Counted from the stretch's first letter, positions 1-12,330 are shown. The stretch is DNA of 64,000 bases from Cladorhizidae sp. MBARI D1340-BT2 (GCA_028752905.1 JAQNBH010000006.1:24851811-24915810), one strand, 5' to 3'. The notes: a model not told the origin generated them from the letters alone. Made by a program: numbers and translations.

Positions 1-115
1 CATGTGTGCAGAGTGTATGGATATTTTTTATGATGTAACTGTCAACTCACTGATTATAGATGTATACAATAACCAAAAGACACACTTTTTGTGATATAGG
101 ACTTGATATAGGCAG

Positions 116-1592
116 AGCAACGTAAACGTGACCATGCTACTGAAAACCGAAAGCGACTCGAAGGTAAGCTTCATACTGATGATCAAAGAACCAGTTTAAT
201 CCCAGTTTTTCAATAGTGGAGTTGGAGAGCTCTCAAAGAGTCGTGGATCTGAAGAAGCAACTTTCAGAGAGCTCTCAAAGTGTCGTTGATCTGAAGGAAG
301 AACTTTCAGAGAGCTCTCAAAGTGTCATTGATCTGAAGGAAGAACTTTCAGAGAGCTCTCAAAGTGTCATTGATCTGAAGGAGCAACTTTCCGAGAACTC
401 TCAAAGTATCGTTGATCTGAAGAAGCAACTTTCAGAGAGCTCTCAAAGTGTCATTGATCTGAAGGAAGAACTTTCAGAGAGCTCTCAAAATGTCGTTGAT
501 CTGAAGGAGCTAGTTTCGGAGAACTCTCACACTATCACTGATCTGAAGAAAGACTTGATTCACTATGAATCAAGATATGGTAAGCAATCATACTATATAA
601 GGCATGGTGTCCAGACATTTATTTCTGTATGTGCATAACATGGATATGTGGGAGGTGTTGGCTACAAGCATGCATGGCAGGGTTTTGTTTGTACTCATGT
701 CTGTTTGTGCATTTGTATGTATGACTGCTCTCGGAGGATCATTGCCAAACTTGGTAGGCAGATTATGAATTATGTATCATCATTCAATTTTGAAGAGTCA
801 TGATCAATGGGGAGGGTCTGTGTCCTATTATGCTGCTTTTCATAAGTAACATCTGAGGAAAGACTTGTTTCAAGTGCATAGTTATGACTAACGTCTTTTT
901 TATATGTTGCCTATTGACCTGTCTGTTCATTTTCATTGTGAGTATGCTACTCATTTGGAACTGGGGTAAAAAATCATTTTTAGCATTCATAAAAATATTT
1001 GCATAAAATTATATCTTAGAGAATCGTGCTTAAAGCTTACATATATGTTCAAACAACTTACATTACTGTAATTATATACTGCAAGCCCATGGGCAATTAA
1101 AACGCCAGAGTTTGTATTGTGGGTGCTTTCATCATGAAGCTTGTTATTCCAAATGATGCCCACTCATGTTATTCACATGCACATTGCTAATCTGCAATAA
1201 ATTTGAAGCAAAATTTTGCATGTGAAGCTGCTGCATGTGCTTTAGCTAGTTGTTCTTGTTCTCAGGATTACTGAAATGTCAAAGTTGTCAACTTTCCAAT
1301 GGGCACTTGTTATGTGTAACCAGTTTAGTCCTAAAACAGCATCTGCTGCTTGGGTTCAAAAAAGACTCCTAGCAAGCCTTGAATCCTGTTGAGATATGAG
1401 CTTTATGAGTTTGCCATCCGACTTTTAGAAATACGAATCAAACCAGATAGGGCAGGCTACTCTACACCCAATAAACAACATTTGCTTGACTTCTAATATG
1501 CTCATGTTATAAACTTACTTTGATACTGTGTCTTTGAAACTGTAGGTCGTCTTGACAACACAGAAAGCCAAAAAGGAACTTCTCAATGTCAG
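116..1592 (+). CDS. Coiled-coil gene fragment, three predicted exons (copy 1)
   Basis: Three exons with GT-AG borders are predicted at 116-163, 217-579 and 1546-1592. The first is 48 nt, phase 1 to phase 1, and basic (contains QRKRDHATENRKRLE). The second is 363 nt, also phase 1-1, and encodes eight consecutive 14-residue units of the type ESSQSVIDLKEELS. Each unit is two heptads with Val, Leu, Leu and Ser in the four a/d positions, which predicts a coiled coil with a polar core residue every 14 residues. The third exon enters at phase 1 and leaves at phase 0 (GRLDNTESQKGTSQCQ), the same phases as the A-type tail exons further downstream. No start codon or upstream exons are visible because the gene runs off the left edge. 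I do not recognise a named family. Coiled-coil and splice calls are by eye. Confidence 0.6.
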
Positions 1593-1904
1593 GTATCAGC
1601 TGAAGTTAGAGTATACACAAGCATTTGATATTTATCCTTTTTTAATATTATTTTATAATTTCATCTTCAGAGCAGAGATGTGCATATATTTAGTAAGTTA
1701 CTAAGAAATAGAGATACTCTAATTGTACTTTTCATTATGTACAGTTTGTACAATTTATCAGGGGAGTAATTTTTGTAGTCAAGCTTCTTGTGCCACTAAT
1801 CAAGAGTTCTCTATTCAGTTTGCCATTATTTGTATGCGAAATTACTTGATATTAAGTGGTAACTGAAATTTCATTGGTTTGCCATACACTGTGTCTTGTT
1901 ATGT

Positions 1905-2440
1905 CGCAGAGACTGCTTGCCTTCTTAACCTGGCTATTGTACTTGTTAAAAATATCTCAGGGTATTCTAGTAATATTTCAGGATAGTTCACGTCATATTG
2001 TGAACCAGCCTTTAGAAAGACTATGAATGTGACCCTAACAACCCAAGGAGTGTGAGGTTCAATCAACACCAATTCACACTTAACATAGATTAGAGTGATG
2101 TGACTAGAGCTAAGGCTTGGACTAGAGTTAAGGCTAAGGCTTGGACTAGAGTTAAGGCTAAGGCTTGGACTCGAGTTAAGGCTAAGGCTTGGACTAGAGT
2201 TAAGGCTAAGGCTTGGACTAGAGTTAAGGCTAAGGATTGGACTAGAGTTAAGGCTAAGGCTTGGATTAGAGTTAAGGCTAAGGCTTGGTCTAGAGTTAAG
2301 GCTAAGGCTAGAGCTAGAAATAGGGCTAGGCATCCGACTGATATATTTGTGGCTGGCCTTCTATACTAGTCCTAGCTCTAGCCCTAGGCCATAATATACT
2401 GTGGTTATCCATCTGCGTGCTGAGATATAGTTACAATTTT
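1905..2440. repeat. Interspersed repeat carrying an internal minisatellite, copy a
   Basis: The left flank (CTGGCTATTGTACTTGTTAA and following) and the right flank (ATAGTTACAATTTT) recur at 34495-35030 around a different amplification of the same kind of core. Positions 2100-2330 hold about nine copies of a 24-bp unit (gttaaggctaaggcttggac taga, shown split). Open frames over this array on both strands are artefacts of the periodicity. The element lies within the part of the duplicon that copy 2 has lost. Confidence 0.75.
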
Positions 2441-2784
2441 CAAGGTGTTAGCTAGCCATAGCCATTTCTTATTGATACAGATCATAGATTATATGTACTG
2501 GACAAGTTAGAAGAAGAGGGCCTGGTAGTGTCAGAAGAGTTAGCCACACCCACAATCATGACCATTTTTTTCCTTCCAAGAGGCCTTTTGAAAAAACATT
2601 GTAGCATAGAGGTTGTTCCAGTAGACTTGGTACTATTCATAGTGGAGGCTTCATTATGATGAAGTGGAAGGTCAAGTGTGCTGTTATTTTAGCTTGACAG
2701 TTCTAACAAAATATCTACGAAAAGTGGAACCTCTGAAGCTGCATTTTATGTTAGAATGCAGTCTACATTATATATATGCTACGC

Positions 2785-3135
2785 GCAAACCTGGAATTTG
2801 CTCAATCCTAGGATCGCGCAAGGTCAAACTCAAACCTCCAATCTGCACTCTCAAAACCAAGAATTTGGTAATAACAGTAAGTTGCTCAATCTAGGATTGA
2901 TCATAGAATTTCTACTCAATAGAACAGGTAAAAGTTGCTCATTCTGGCAAGAAACCTTGGATCCAAGGTTTGCGCACACTATCCTTGGATTGCGCTAGGT
3001 CAAACTCAAACCTCAATCTGCACTCTCAAAACCAATAATGTTAATAGGAGCAGTAAAAGTTGCTCAATTCTAGGATTTATCATAGAATTTGTAGCTCTAG
3101 AAACAGGTAAAAGTTGCTCATTCTGACAAGATAGT
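2785..3135. repeat. Ginger left terminal and subterminal repeats
   Basis: After the terminal inverted repeat, two direct units about 170 bp apart share GGTCAAACTCAAACCT, AATCTGCACTCTCAAAACCA and AGGTAAAAGTTGCTCATTCT. Such subterminal repeats in cut-and-paste elements often bind the transposase; here that role is inferred from position only. Confidence 0.6.
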
Positions 3136-3207
3136 TGCATTCCATAAAGGCCAAATCTTGTACATACAAAATTCGTACAAAATTCATAACCGAGTAGTCC
3201 AATTCAG

Positions 3208-6200
3208 TTAGCAATTAATACATGTCCAATCCATATCTTCTGATCGAAATACAACTCTGGGAATCTTGATGCACTTGTCATGGTACCACTCCCCACATTT
3301 TGAACATTCTGCCATCCTACTTTTGTTCCATGGCATTCGGCAGACGCAGAACAGTTCGATTGTTTGAAATGGTTCGATTGCCGGAGAGAGGTTTGTAACA
3401 GTTTTACCAGGAAAAGGTAGCATTTTACGTGACTCGAAACAATTTACGAGGTGACATCTCATTTTGGAGATATCCTTGGCTGGATCTTCACCATAACAGA
3501 GGGCTACTGCACAAGCAATAGCAAAAACTCCACAGTCATTACCATTGGTCTGCTGCTGAATGTTCATAAACCTTGCTGTGATCGTTTTATTCCTTGAAAA
3601 TACAAGTGCAGCTATCTGTTCAGAAGTTGATTGAGGCAAACGATTGTAAAGACTATCATATACCTTAACTTCACTATTATCTTCCTTGCTCAGCTCAATG
3701 CAGATCCAGTGGTTGTTTTGACTGTTCAAAATCTAGACTGCATGACCATGAATAACGTCAGTGCTAAGATTAGAGACCACAGTAGTAGCTTGCAATCTTT
3801 TGATGGAGAGAAATACTTTTTTGAGAAGTTTCTGAGAGGCATACATATGGGAATCCACTAACCAGTTTCCATTAAGAATCATGTCACGATCTTCTTTATA
3901 CAACACTAGGTCTGGGATCCACATTGGTGGGACTGGTATATCAGGGTAGTGATCAACAATAACTAGTCCAGGCTTTCTATCATCACTGACAGAACTATCT
4001 AGAAGTTCAACATCATCAAAAAAAATTGGTCTTTAGTAGCTCTACTGACAGTACCACCCACAACACTACTATCAGGCCACTTACAGAACTATCTACAAGT
4101 TTGACATCATCGAAAACTTTTTCCCCACAGGTAAGCCAGTAGCTCTGGTGATGGCACTACCCACAAACAACACCATCATGGAATCCTTTCTTGTCACTGT
4201 TAAAGCAAGGTAATCCAGTATGACATCTTTTGGTGCACAACTTTCTGGCTTTCTTACAAGAGCAATGAGAGTTTTTGCATCCACCTTTGCAACCACATGA
4301 GTTACCATAATAGGCATTCTTAGGGTTAAAGAGCAGTGCAGTTTCTCGTAGAGACAAAAAGGATTCCATTTTCCAGTCATTTGGTGAAAGCTCGACTTTG
4401 CCAGAATACCGCTCAAGTTGTCCATCATAAGCACAGTTTTTCAATACCCCATATTGACAATGTAGGCGATACACAGGTCTCTTGGTACCAGAGACAACAA
4501 CTATTACACATGGTATCCATCGAAAATCAGTTGATGCTCTGTCGATTCGTGGGATTTGAATGCTGACTAAATCCCCAACAGCAAATGATTCAACAGCATG
4601 GCGTTTCCGTTTACTGTATTGTTTCACCATTCTTTCAGCATTCAATCGATAGTTTCTATCAGCTTCCTTTCTTCGTTTGCTATGCTTTTGGCTTGTTGCT
4701 AATGGAGTACCTGAAGAAATATTTTTAATAAAATGTTTATTACATCATCAAAATGTTATATAATGGGATTGCGAAAAGTAATTTACTTGTGTTTTCACTC
4801 TCAAGTCTCAACACAAGGAAAGCTCTGTGCAATGTTTATTTGGTATTATAATAGAATGTCTAAAATTGTTTTACTCTCCATTTACTGACCCTGGATTAGA
4901 AATATTAAAAGGTCTAAAATTGTTTTACTTTGCTTATTTCTGCTATCACTCTCTGTGCAATGAGGTTCACTACAGTGATGGTGAGGAGTGTTCAGCAGAG
5001 CTTGGATCATCTGAACAAGGTAGAGGAGTAGAACTTTTGTCTGCTGATACATGTTCCATAGACTCAGTTTCATTGATCAAGTCTGCGATATCTTCCTCCA
5101 TTACTGACCCTAGATTAGTACCTGGAAATACACCGCTACGTGGTGGTTGTCCGTATCCCAATTCGTATGGAGTACACTTCATGGTTTCATGAACACATGT
5201 ATTCAGTTGATCTAGTAGTATACACATACACACCAAAAAAAGCAGAGATGACCAAGTATGTGAAGTTCATGCTGCCATCAGGATGCCAGTATTAGGCATA
5301 TTAGTACTACAATGGCTGTACTAAACACTCATCTATAACCTATCAATCACCATTACCATGAAAAGTTCAGCTAGATTACATATTTATGGTATCTTCTTTT
5401 ATAGTATCATACAGTCACCAATTATAGTTGTTTATGAATCACTATTGTTTATGAAACAATATTATGAAAATCAAACATACACTGAATTTCTGGTAACCAA
5501 TGTGACCATGCCATATCACATTCATTCTGTTCAAACCGACATGCAAGAAGTTCTTCAACTTTAGCATTTGCACGTTCCACTAGACCCTGTGATTGAGGGT
5601 GTCTTGGTCGACCGTTTATGATGGTGGCTTTCCCCGGCCAGGTCTTCACCAGTTTGTCTATGATATGATTGACAAATTCTCTTCCGTTATCAGAATGGAA
5701 TATCTATACATAGGAACACTCAAGCATGCTGTAACCATTAATAATCAATTATGGGTCACACAAACCTTGGGAACACCGAAATATGCAAAAACATCGACTG
5801 GACAAGTTTTTAGCCACCTCAATTGCACTCTTGTGCTCAAGAGCAAACAGTACATGGAATTTGGACCAATGATCCATGTAGTGGCCAATCCAGTTATGGC
5901 GGTCGTCTGGTCTATGTCGCATGTCAATCAAATCCACCTAAATAAGACGATGCTAAATACCAACATATTTGGTACTAATAATATTACCTGTCCTCGAGTC
6001 ATAAACCCAGAAGAAATGATAGGTTTAAGTGGGGCACTGTTGGTTTGTGGCTTCTGAAGGTTAAACACACTACATAATTGAACGTACTTCTCCACAACAG
6101 ATCTTGGTAGACACGCATAGTTCGAAGAAATCTAGAGGGAGTATGGTGAAGACAGAGAATTGAATTACCTTTGATAACCAAAACAGATCACTATTATAAA

Positions 6201-6260
6201 ATGTCGCTGGTTGTTTATCACATACTAAAACAACAGGATTAACCCATGGGTAATTAGATA
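3208..6260 (-). pseudogene. Ginger transposase, copy 1: integrase, Cys-rich motif, Ulp1 protease, PHD finger
   Basis: Read right to left. 6260-6180: an N-terminal piece (NPVVLVCDKQPATFYNSD). 6134-5999: a zinc-binding segment in which the second Cys of the CxxC is Phe (LCSVFNLQKPQ; copy 2 has CNVC). 5950-5449: the DDE integrase core with all three acidic residues visible (VDLIDMRHR, SDNGRE, QGLVERAN). 5236-4970: PYELGYGQPPRS and a low-complexity linker. 4645-4157: GDLVSIQIP, CQYGVLKNCAYDGQLERY and a Cys-rich motif (GCKGGCKNSHCSCKK). 3924-3208: Ulp1 protease with His (NNHWICIEL), Asp (VYDSL), Gln and Cys (NGNDCGVFAIA), then a C4HC3 PHD finger ending CINC. Introns with GT-AG ends separate some blocks. 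A TAG replaces a Gln codon just before the Ulp1 His (HAV-stop-ILNSQNNHW), and copy 2 shares it. The protein can no longer be full length. Confidence 0.8.
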
Positions 6261-7590
6261 TTCACATTAAAACGCTGAGAGGTGGATGCTTGCTGTATCT
6301 AGTGGATGAAACGGACAATGTAAATCTAAATGCACACACCCATGTTTTTGCTACTATTAGAAGGATGTAGGTCAAACCGATATAAAATAGGAAATAGGTG
6401 AAACATAAGGATTCATAACATCCAAACGTCAACATACTTCATATCGAGTGTTTTATGTTGTGTCCAAAATGTAACTTGCTGTGTGTTCCAATTTTTCAAT
6501 AAAAGTGAATTGGAGGTTACTACTACAATAGTAGTGTTTTACTCATATGCTGCGCTGCACTGTCCTTGGACTCAATTGAATTTGGATATGACAAATTGTA
6601 TGTTTGCACTTACCAAAACCATATAAAAGTTAGAGATAGCAACCTTATGTCAGGACCTCAATTCAAATATTCATTGTCACCTGATTAAAAACATTTTATG
6701 GTTGACATGAGCTATACCCATATTATGCACAGCTTATATAACTGACAGTCAGTCACAATTTTCAATCTCATGTGCAATCTTTAGGTGTTCAACCAGTAGA
6801 GCTACACTGTACCTACAATATTTGAGTGCCAAAATGAGAGCATGCATCAAGGGCCAAACACAAGATCACATGCATAGAATCTGTTTTTATATAGAAATGA
6901 TAGACATTCTCTACCTCGGCTAGAGCCTTTTATAGCCCATATGACCTTGAACATCACAGTGCACTCTATTCAAAATAGTATGAAACTTTTCAATGTAAGC
7001 CATGCTCCGATAATGACCAAGGATGGAGGAGTCATTCTCATCCTGAAAAAAAGATTAGATTAAAATGACACCTTATAACTGTGATTCAGTAAAGCATCTG
7101 GCTCATGAAGGGAATGGCTACTGGATTTCAATCAATTAAACAAAGTTTTGTCTTTGTTATTATCATCCATGCCTATAGATTGGCACTTGACTTGTGGCTT
7201 TAAACTTATAAAATAAGGAGACCTGTCTAACAACAAAATATGTCTCACTAAATATATCACTGGCTATTATGGGTTTAATCACCTTTTTCTTTGCTGGTAT
7301 ACAAAGTACATCCTTAAGCCCAAGAGCAAGGTACTCCAAAAGTTAAAAACATTTTTGTTTCACCCAAAAATTGAATTTAGGATCACTGTTCGCCATCTCC
7401 CCTTTCAGAAATTTGACAACAGCTTGTCCCTTTGTTCTTGATATGGTTTTGCTTCCAAGGTTCCTTCCAGAAAGAAAGGTTTGCTGAACATTAATCATCA
7501 TAGGCATTCTCTCCTTCCATTTCTCCTTCCTACAACCTCTTCCCATGTGGGAGCAAACTTGTTTTGATCTAATTGGTGATCAGGTATTGG

Positions 7591-7628
7591 CTTTCGCGAT
7601 CCTAGGATTGAGCAAATTCCAGGTTTGC
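7591..7628. repeat. Ginger right terminal inverted repeat
   Basis: CTTTCGCGATCCTAGGATTG followed by AGCAAATTCCAGGTTTGC is the inverted counterpart of 2785-2822. The same sequence is found at 21506-21543 in copy 2, while copy 2 has lost its left end. Confidence 0.8.
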
Positions 7629-8679
7629 GGGTAACATATATATTGTAATTGGCGAGATGCAACAATTGCCTTCAAGCAGTATATAGAAAGGCAGTGCCAC
7701 AAGTGTTCTGTGGAGTAGTACTGACACAATGGTCCGGGCATTGTGGTAATAAATATTATTAACCCTGTGCATTTATACTTTGAGACATCAGCAAAACGTT
7801 GTCTCAATGTTTACAAAAATGCCTATGATCATATTTTTTATAAAATATAATACTCTCTTGCTATATGGTTAGTGTAGGTAGATCTTCATTATCTTTCATG
7901 CAATTAAAGATAGTTCTTGTAGCATTGGTTGCACATATCACAAGAATCAATATTTGCATAATACTTACAGGTCCCCAGCATCCTTCTCTGTATACTCAAG
8001 TCATTATTCTCAATAGCTCATCCAAACACTGATGACGGATGTAGTGTTCTATTTTTTACAAGCTAACATGCTGATTTTTTTTTTTTTTAATGCATATATC
8101 TTGGAATCATCTTCCCTCATAAACTTCAGCAACTTATAAGAATTCCTATCACTATGGTCGTTGTGGCTGCTGATTCCAAATCCCTGTCTTGGAAAGAATT
8201 CGAGGAATGATGGTTTAGTAGCCATTGCTAAGAACTGTTAAGCATCTCACTTAAATTGTGTGTTGTTGTGCAGGTAGCTAATACTACACAGAATGCTTGT
8301 GATACTGCATCTGTTTATGCTGCTTGTAGGAAACTATTGCATATTTCCATATACATAACTACAAGTAATAATTACCTACCTGACTGTATGCTTGCATAAA
8401 GATATAAATATTATCCAGTTAGCAATTCCATTCTTATTTACAGAGCATTAGAGATTCAAGCCTTCATGGACTATCCTTGTCACAACTGTCAAGCAAAGAT
8501 AACAGGGCACTCGACCTTCAAAATTAAGCCACTGCTACGAAAGGAACTAAGTCGTCTGGAATGATCCTAACACTGTCTTTTTCAAAAAGGTTGCTTGGGC
8601 AAAAAATTTAACTTGGTTATGAGGCTCGTTATGGAAAGGCAAGGATCCAGATCTAGTAGAAGCACTAGAAACATGTTAA

Positions 8680-10758
8680 CCCACTCACTGTCACAAGCGT
8701 ATATATACGCAAAAAGTTGTTTATCAAATAAAAAAAACCATAAAAAATCGATCGTACCGTTCACAGACACATATTATACGTCAAAAGTTAGCACCCTACG
8801 ATCGTACCGAATATAAAGGCAATAGACGTTCGGTAACTAGGGTAATATTATTGAAAAGTCGGACCCACTCAGAATTTCAAATCGGGTTGAAGATGGCAGT
8901 TGGACTGTCCTTGGATAAAGTTATTTCTCAGGTTTAGGGCGACAATTTTGGACTTTCTGAGGATGAAAGCAGTGATCAAGAAGGCGCTGGCATCTCATCC
9001 TACCTTGGCCAGAGCTGTGTTGACCCTGAATTTCTTCTATCGCTTGTCAGAATAGTTGCTGATGACCTACCTTCAAGGAAGCGTAGCGCTTTCACTCGAG
9101 GTGACGATCTAGATGGAGATGAGAATACCAGCGATGAAGAAGGTATTTACAGTCAGTTTAGCTACAGTTTAGCTATAGCTAGTTTTGTTGTTAGCAAAGC
9201 AGAGCATGGATCTACAATGCTCTTTTAGTTTCGTTGTTGCGGTAGTCCGCGTTAAAATTATTTGATGCCAATTTCTTATCCCCTTCAGATTTGATGCATG
9301 AAGCGATGGATTGGGCAGCTGATAGAGCTTCATCAACTCTGACACAATCTATTGTTGCTAGCCCTCATATTACTGTGGTGGCTGCTTCATCACCTTCTCC
9401 ATTGTTCCTCCAGTATCTGCAACACTAGGTTCTGTAACCTCTGCATCAGGTTCTATGACTTATGTGACATCTGTAGTCACTCCTATACTACTATTTCCAA
9501 CATCATCATTGTCTGTTCCATCATCATGCCCTCCTTTATTTTTACCCTTGTACTCTGTGTCCTCTTCTAGTGAAGTATGCACTCCTTCACGACCAGTTGT
9601 TCAGCTTAGTCATAGCACTAGGAGTGTTCGTCATGCTCGAGTTAGTCAGAGTAGTGGTAGTGAAATAGCTTCTAGTGCTTCAAGTTCTGCTCTGCCTTTA
9701 GCTAGTCCTCTTTTTCTTTCTGGAACTTCACCTACCAGCATTTCTTTAGCTCCGTCTCTTGCTTCTTCTACTGTGTCCTCAGCTAGTACCTTTGATAGTC
9801 CCTCCTCTAATTCTCCAGAAGAGGGTGTTTGCGTATATGGTTGAGGCATGCATTCCCGAACAGCTATGTTCTAGACTCTCATGTCCGCAGAGCAGATCAC
9901 CTTGCCAGGGGTTACAGGAAGAGAGATTTTTTGACCTTCCGGTTGGAGCTAGCTAAGGAACTAGTGGTATGCTTCTGCTCACGTCAGCATGCTGGCCGAC
10001 CTCGCTCAGTTCATAACGAGCGTCTAGACCGGCTGAACACCACGCTTGGCATTAGTCAGCACTAACTGAAAAATAGCAGTGGTGTATTGTCTGTGTTGCA
10101 GTTGGAAATGTCTGGAATCTCAAACGACCATGAGATCACTTATTTGCCTTCACTGCAAAGTACCACTGTGTGTCACAAAGAGGGACTGTTTTTTCAAGTA
10201 CCACACCATGGTAGACTTCGTAGTTTCCTAGTTTTTGCTTCACTTTTTTTTATTTTTACTTTCTATGGTATTTCCATTTTTCTCTCTGTTCTATGTGTGT
10301 GCTAGATGGCTGTTGTTTTGTATATGCATGTTTTGGTTGCTATTGTTGTCCTGTTATGGGAAGAAGAAGATGTAATAAATAATTGTTCATACAACACCAA
10401 CATGTTAACAATATCTTCATCAGAAAATAAATATTAAAAAATGAAAAATATATGTTATGCAAGTTTTGTGAATACAATGAGTGTGTGCATATATATATAT
10501 AATATATATAATACACATGTTGGCATATTGCATATTGAAGTAAGAGCTTTTCATTAGGCTGTAATTACATAATGATATTCATCATTTGTGGTCATTGCTT
10601 AGCAACCTAAAGTTGACCACAATGTTTGTCAACACCAATGCTATCCCATCAACCATGGTTGCTAGGGACTTCAGTGCATTCCTGATTTAATATTGATTTA
10701 TATTTGCACCTGAGTCCAATAAAAATAAAAAAGCTGCCTAAACCTGACGGTGAATGGG
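8680..10758 (+). mobile_element. piggyBac-like element 1, inserted at TTAA
   Basis: TTAA flanks the element on both sides (8676-8679 and 10759-10762). Terminal inverted repeats are CCCACTCACTGTCA on the left and, inverted on the right, CCCATTCACCGTCA. Copy 2 of the duplicon has a single TTAA at 22588-22591 and no insert, so this is a precise empty-site proof. TTAA duplication with CCC-starting ends is the piggyBac hallmark. A perfect 14-bp palindrome (GCGTATATATACGC) lies at 8697-8710, just inside the left end, and GATCGTACC recurs around 8749 and 8800. Confidence 0.9.
8893..10231 (+). pseudogene. piggyBac-type transposase 1, catalytic core missing
   Basis: An N-terminal acidic region can be read (DESSDQEGAGISSYLG, near 8960-9010), after an ATG at 8893 whose frame closes at 8935. 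A Ser-rich open stretch follows at 9455-9844. Immediately after it (9845-10065) comes the family's C-terminal helical segment, FLTFRLELAKELV. The Cys-rich C-terminal domain follows near 10139-10231 (LICLHCKVPLCVTKRDCFFK), ending in TAG. The few hundred residues that should hold the DDD catalytic core are absent between the Ser-rich part and the C-terminal part. The copy is therefore non-autonomous. Frame changes may partly reflect introns (GGTATTTACAG near 9142). Confidence 0.75.
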
Positions 10759-11504
10759 TTAAGCAATATTGCCAGCCATATTAACCCTTTCACCGTCGAC
10801 TTCATTTTGAGATTTTGACCTGTTTTTACTTTAATTTTTGTATCTGATCATTGGTTCAGAAAAGTCCCCAGCAACCGCATGATTGACAAAGAGTTACTGA
10901 TCAACTTGGTGATGTGTTGCCTAGCAACCAAACCACAAACCATTTTTTGATTAGAATACTTTTTATCACTGCATTTATCGACTATTACAAGTATATTTTA
11001 TGGTTTTTCAGATCAAATACTAAAATATGGTCGCTTATCGAACTGCAAACAGCATATAATCTGAAGAATATACATTTTTTGGCATAATTTATTAATATTG
11101 AATGCCCTAATTTTTCTATTTTGCAGGATATAGCCATGTTTGTCAGTCTATAAGAGTATTGACTGTTGTCAAGCACCACGAGGAAGGTCTGGCTGTATTG
11201 AAAGTTGAAAATTTCAAGATGTTGCAGAAAGGCACAATAAAGCAAAGACTCATCAAGAAAACATACGTGTACTACACATGTCTGCATGCATAAAGATAAA
11301 GAAAAGAAGTATACATGTACATGCCTAACACATGTACATACTACAAAAGCAATACAAAGAAAATCTCGCGAAGAGAAAAGGAAGCTAGTGCAAGTAGTCA
11401 GAGAGTGTGTGGAATTCCCTGAAGCATGTCCTTCCACGCACAGCACAAAGGCTAATACCACAAAGAGAGCAGTGACAAAAGGTCTTGTGCCTCTTACCTC
11501 TGGC

Positions 11505-11790
11505 CTCGACTTCTTCCTTGGCCTTTTCCTCTTCCTTAGCCTTTTCCTCTTCCTTGGCTTTTTCCTCTTCTTGGCCTTTTCCTCTTCCTTGGCCTATTCC
11601 TCTTCCTTGGCCTTTCCCTTTTCCTTGGCCTTTACCTCTTCCTTGGCTTTTTCCTCTTCCTTGGCCTTTTCCTCTTCCTTGGCCTTTTCCTCTTCCTTGG
11701 CTTTTTCCTCTTCCTTGGCCTTTTCCTCGGCCTTGGCCTTTTCCTCTTCCTTGGCTTTTTCCTCTTCCTTGGCCTTTTCCTCGGCCTCGG
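11505..11790. repeat. 18-bp minisatellite inside piggyBac-like element 2
   Basis: About 15 copies of CCTTGGCCTTTTCCTCTT. The plus-strand frames over it (SSLAF, LPWPFP repeats) are shadows. On the minus strand it encodes KAKEEE in the transposase frame. Confidence 0.9.
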
Positions 11791-12225
11791 CATCCAACAC
11801 GCCCCCTGTCTCAGCGATCAGAAGGTAACAGTGATACTTCTGAGTCAGAAGATGGAACTACATCAAATGAAGGAGAAGATGGTAGGAGAGATTGTAGGAG
11901 CAATTGGGGGCGAGTTTGCAGGACCACTCGGGGGAGAGTTTGCAGGATCACTCAGAGATTCAGCAGATTCAAGATCAGTGGCTAAACCTATATAAAAGAT
12001 TATTATTATGAACTTTACAACCTAGTGAACTTTATAACTAACTTTATCATGTAGCTATCTACTCCACTCATAGAGAATAGTACAAATAGAACTACTGTGA
12101 TATTTTACCATATCGCGTACTTGTTATTACCTACTTGTTATTACCTACTTGTTATTACCTACCCGATATGCGCATGCTCAGTAAAGGTTTGCGCATCCTC
12201 AGCCCATGATAAAAACATTATTAAA

Positions 12226-12330
12226 TTGATACGGTGAAATATCACTCGTCTGATTGGCCGGTATTTTCACTCGTGCCTGCGGCACTCGTGGAAATACTAG
12301 CCACAGACTCGTGATATTTCCCCGTATCAA
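12226..12330. repeat. Nested perfect-looking hairpin (foldback) inside element 2
   Basis: Outer arms TTGATACGGTGAAATATCAC and GTGATATTTCCCCGTATCAA pair with two mismatches. Inner arms (12255-12277 and 12281-12303) pair over most of 23 bases around a TGC loop. A third, looser copy of the outer arm lies near 12099. It may be a small foldback element that inserted into element 2. Confidence 0.7.

Larger units (their letters stand above)
2785..7628 (-). mobile_element. Ginger-type DNA transposon, copy 1, with both terminal inverted repeats
   Basis: The ends are inverted copies of each other over about 38 bases. The left end begins GCAAACCTGGAATTTGCTCA at 2785, and the right end at 7591-7628 is its reverse complement with one or two differences. 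Copy 3 of the duplicon (37125-40700) has matching flanks but no insert: its sequence passes straight from the left flank to the right flank near 37370-37382, which fixes the element boundaries. Target-site duplication cannot be called, because the flanks are an ATATAT tract. The cargo on the minus strand is an integrase, Cys-rich motif, Ulp1 protease and PHD finger. Ginger1 elements are known to encode a gypsy-like integrase with a C-terminal Ulp1 or OTU protease, which supports the name. Polinton is less likely, since no polymerase B or capsid gene is visible. Confidence 0.8.

Noticed and set aside
1899..2369. Frames with SLSLNS and KAWTRV repeats
   Set aside because: They arise from the 24-bp array inside an interspersed repeat.
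2785..7628. Polinton or virus-derived element because of integrase plus cysteine protease
   Set aside because: No polymerase B, ATPase or capsid gene; the size, terminal repeats and Ulp1-PHD order fit Ginger.
11286..11985. Plus-strand frames with SSLAF and LPWPFP repeats
   Set aside because: They are shadows of the minus-strand KAKEEE block in piggyBac-like element 2.
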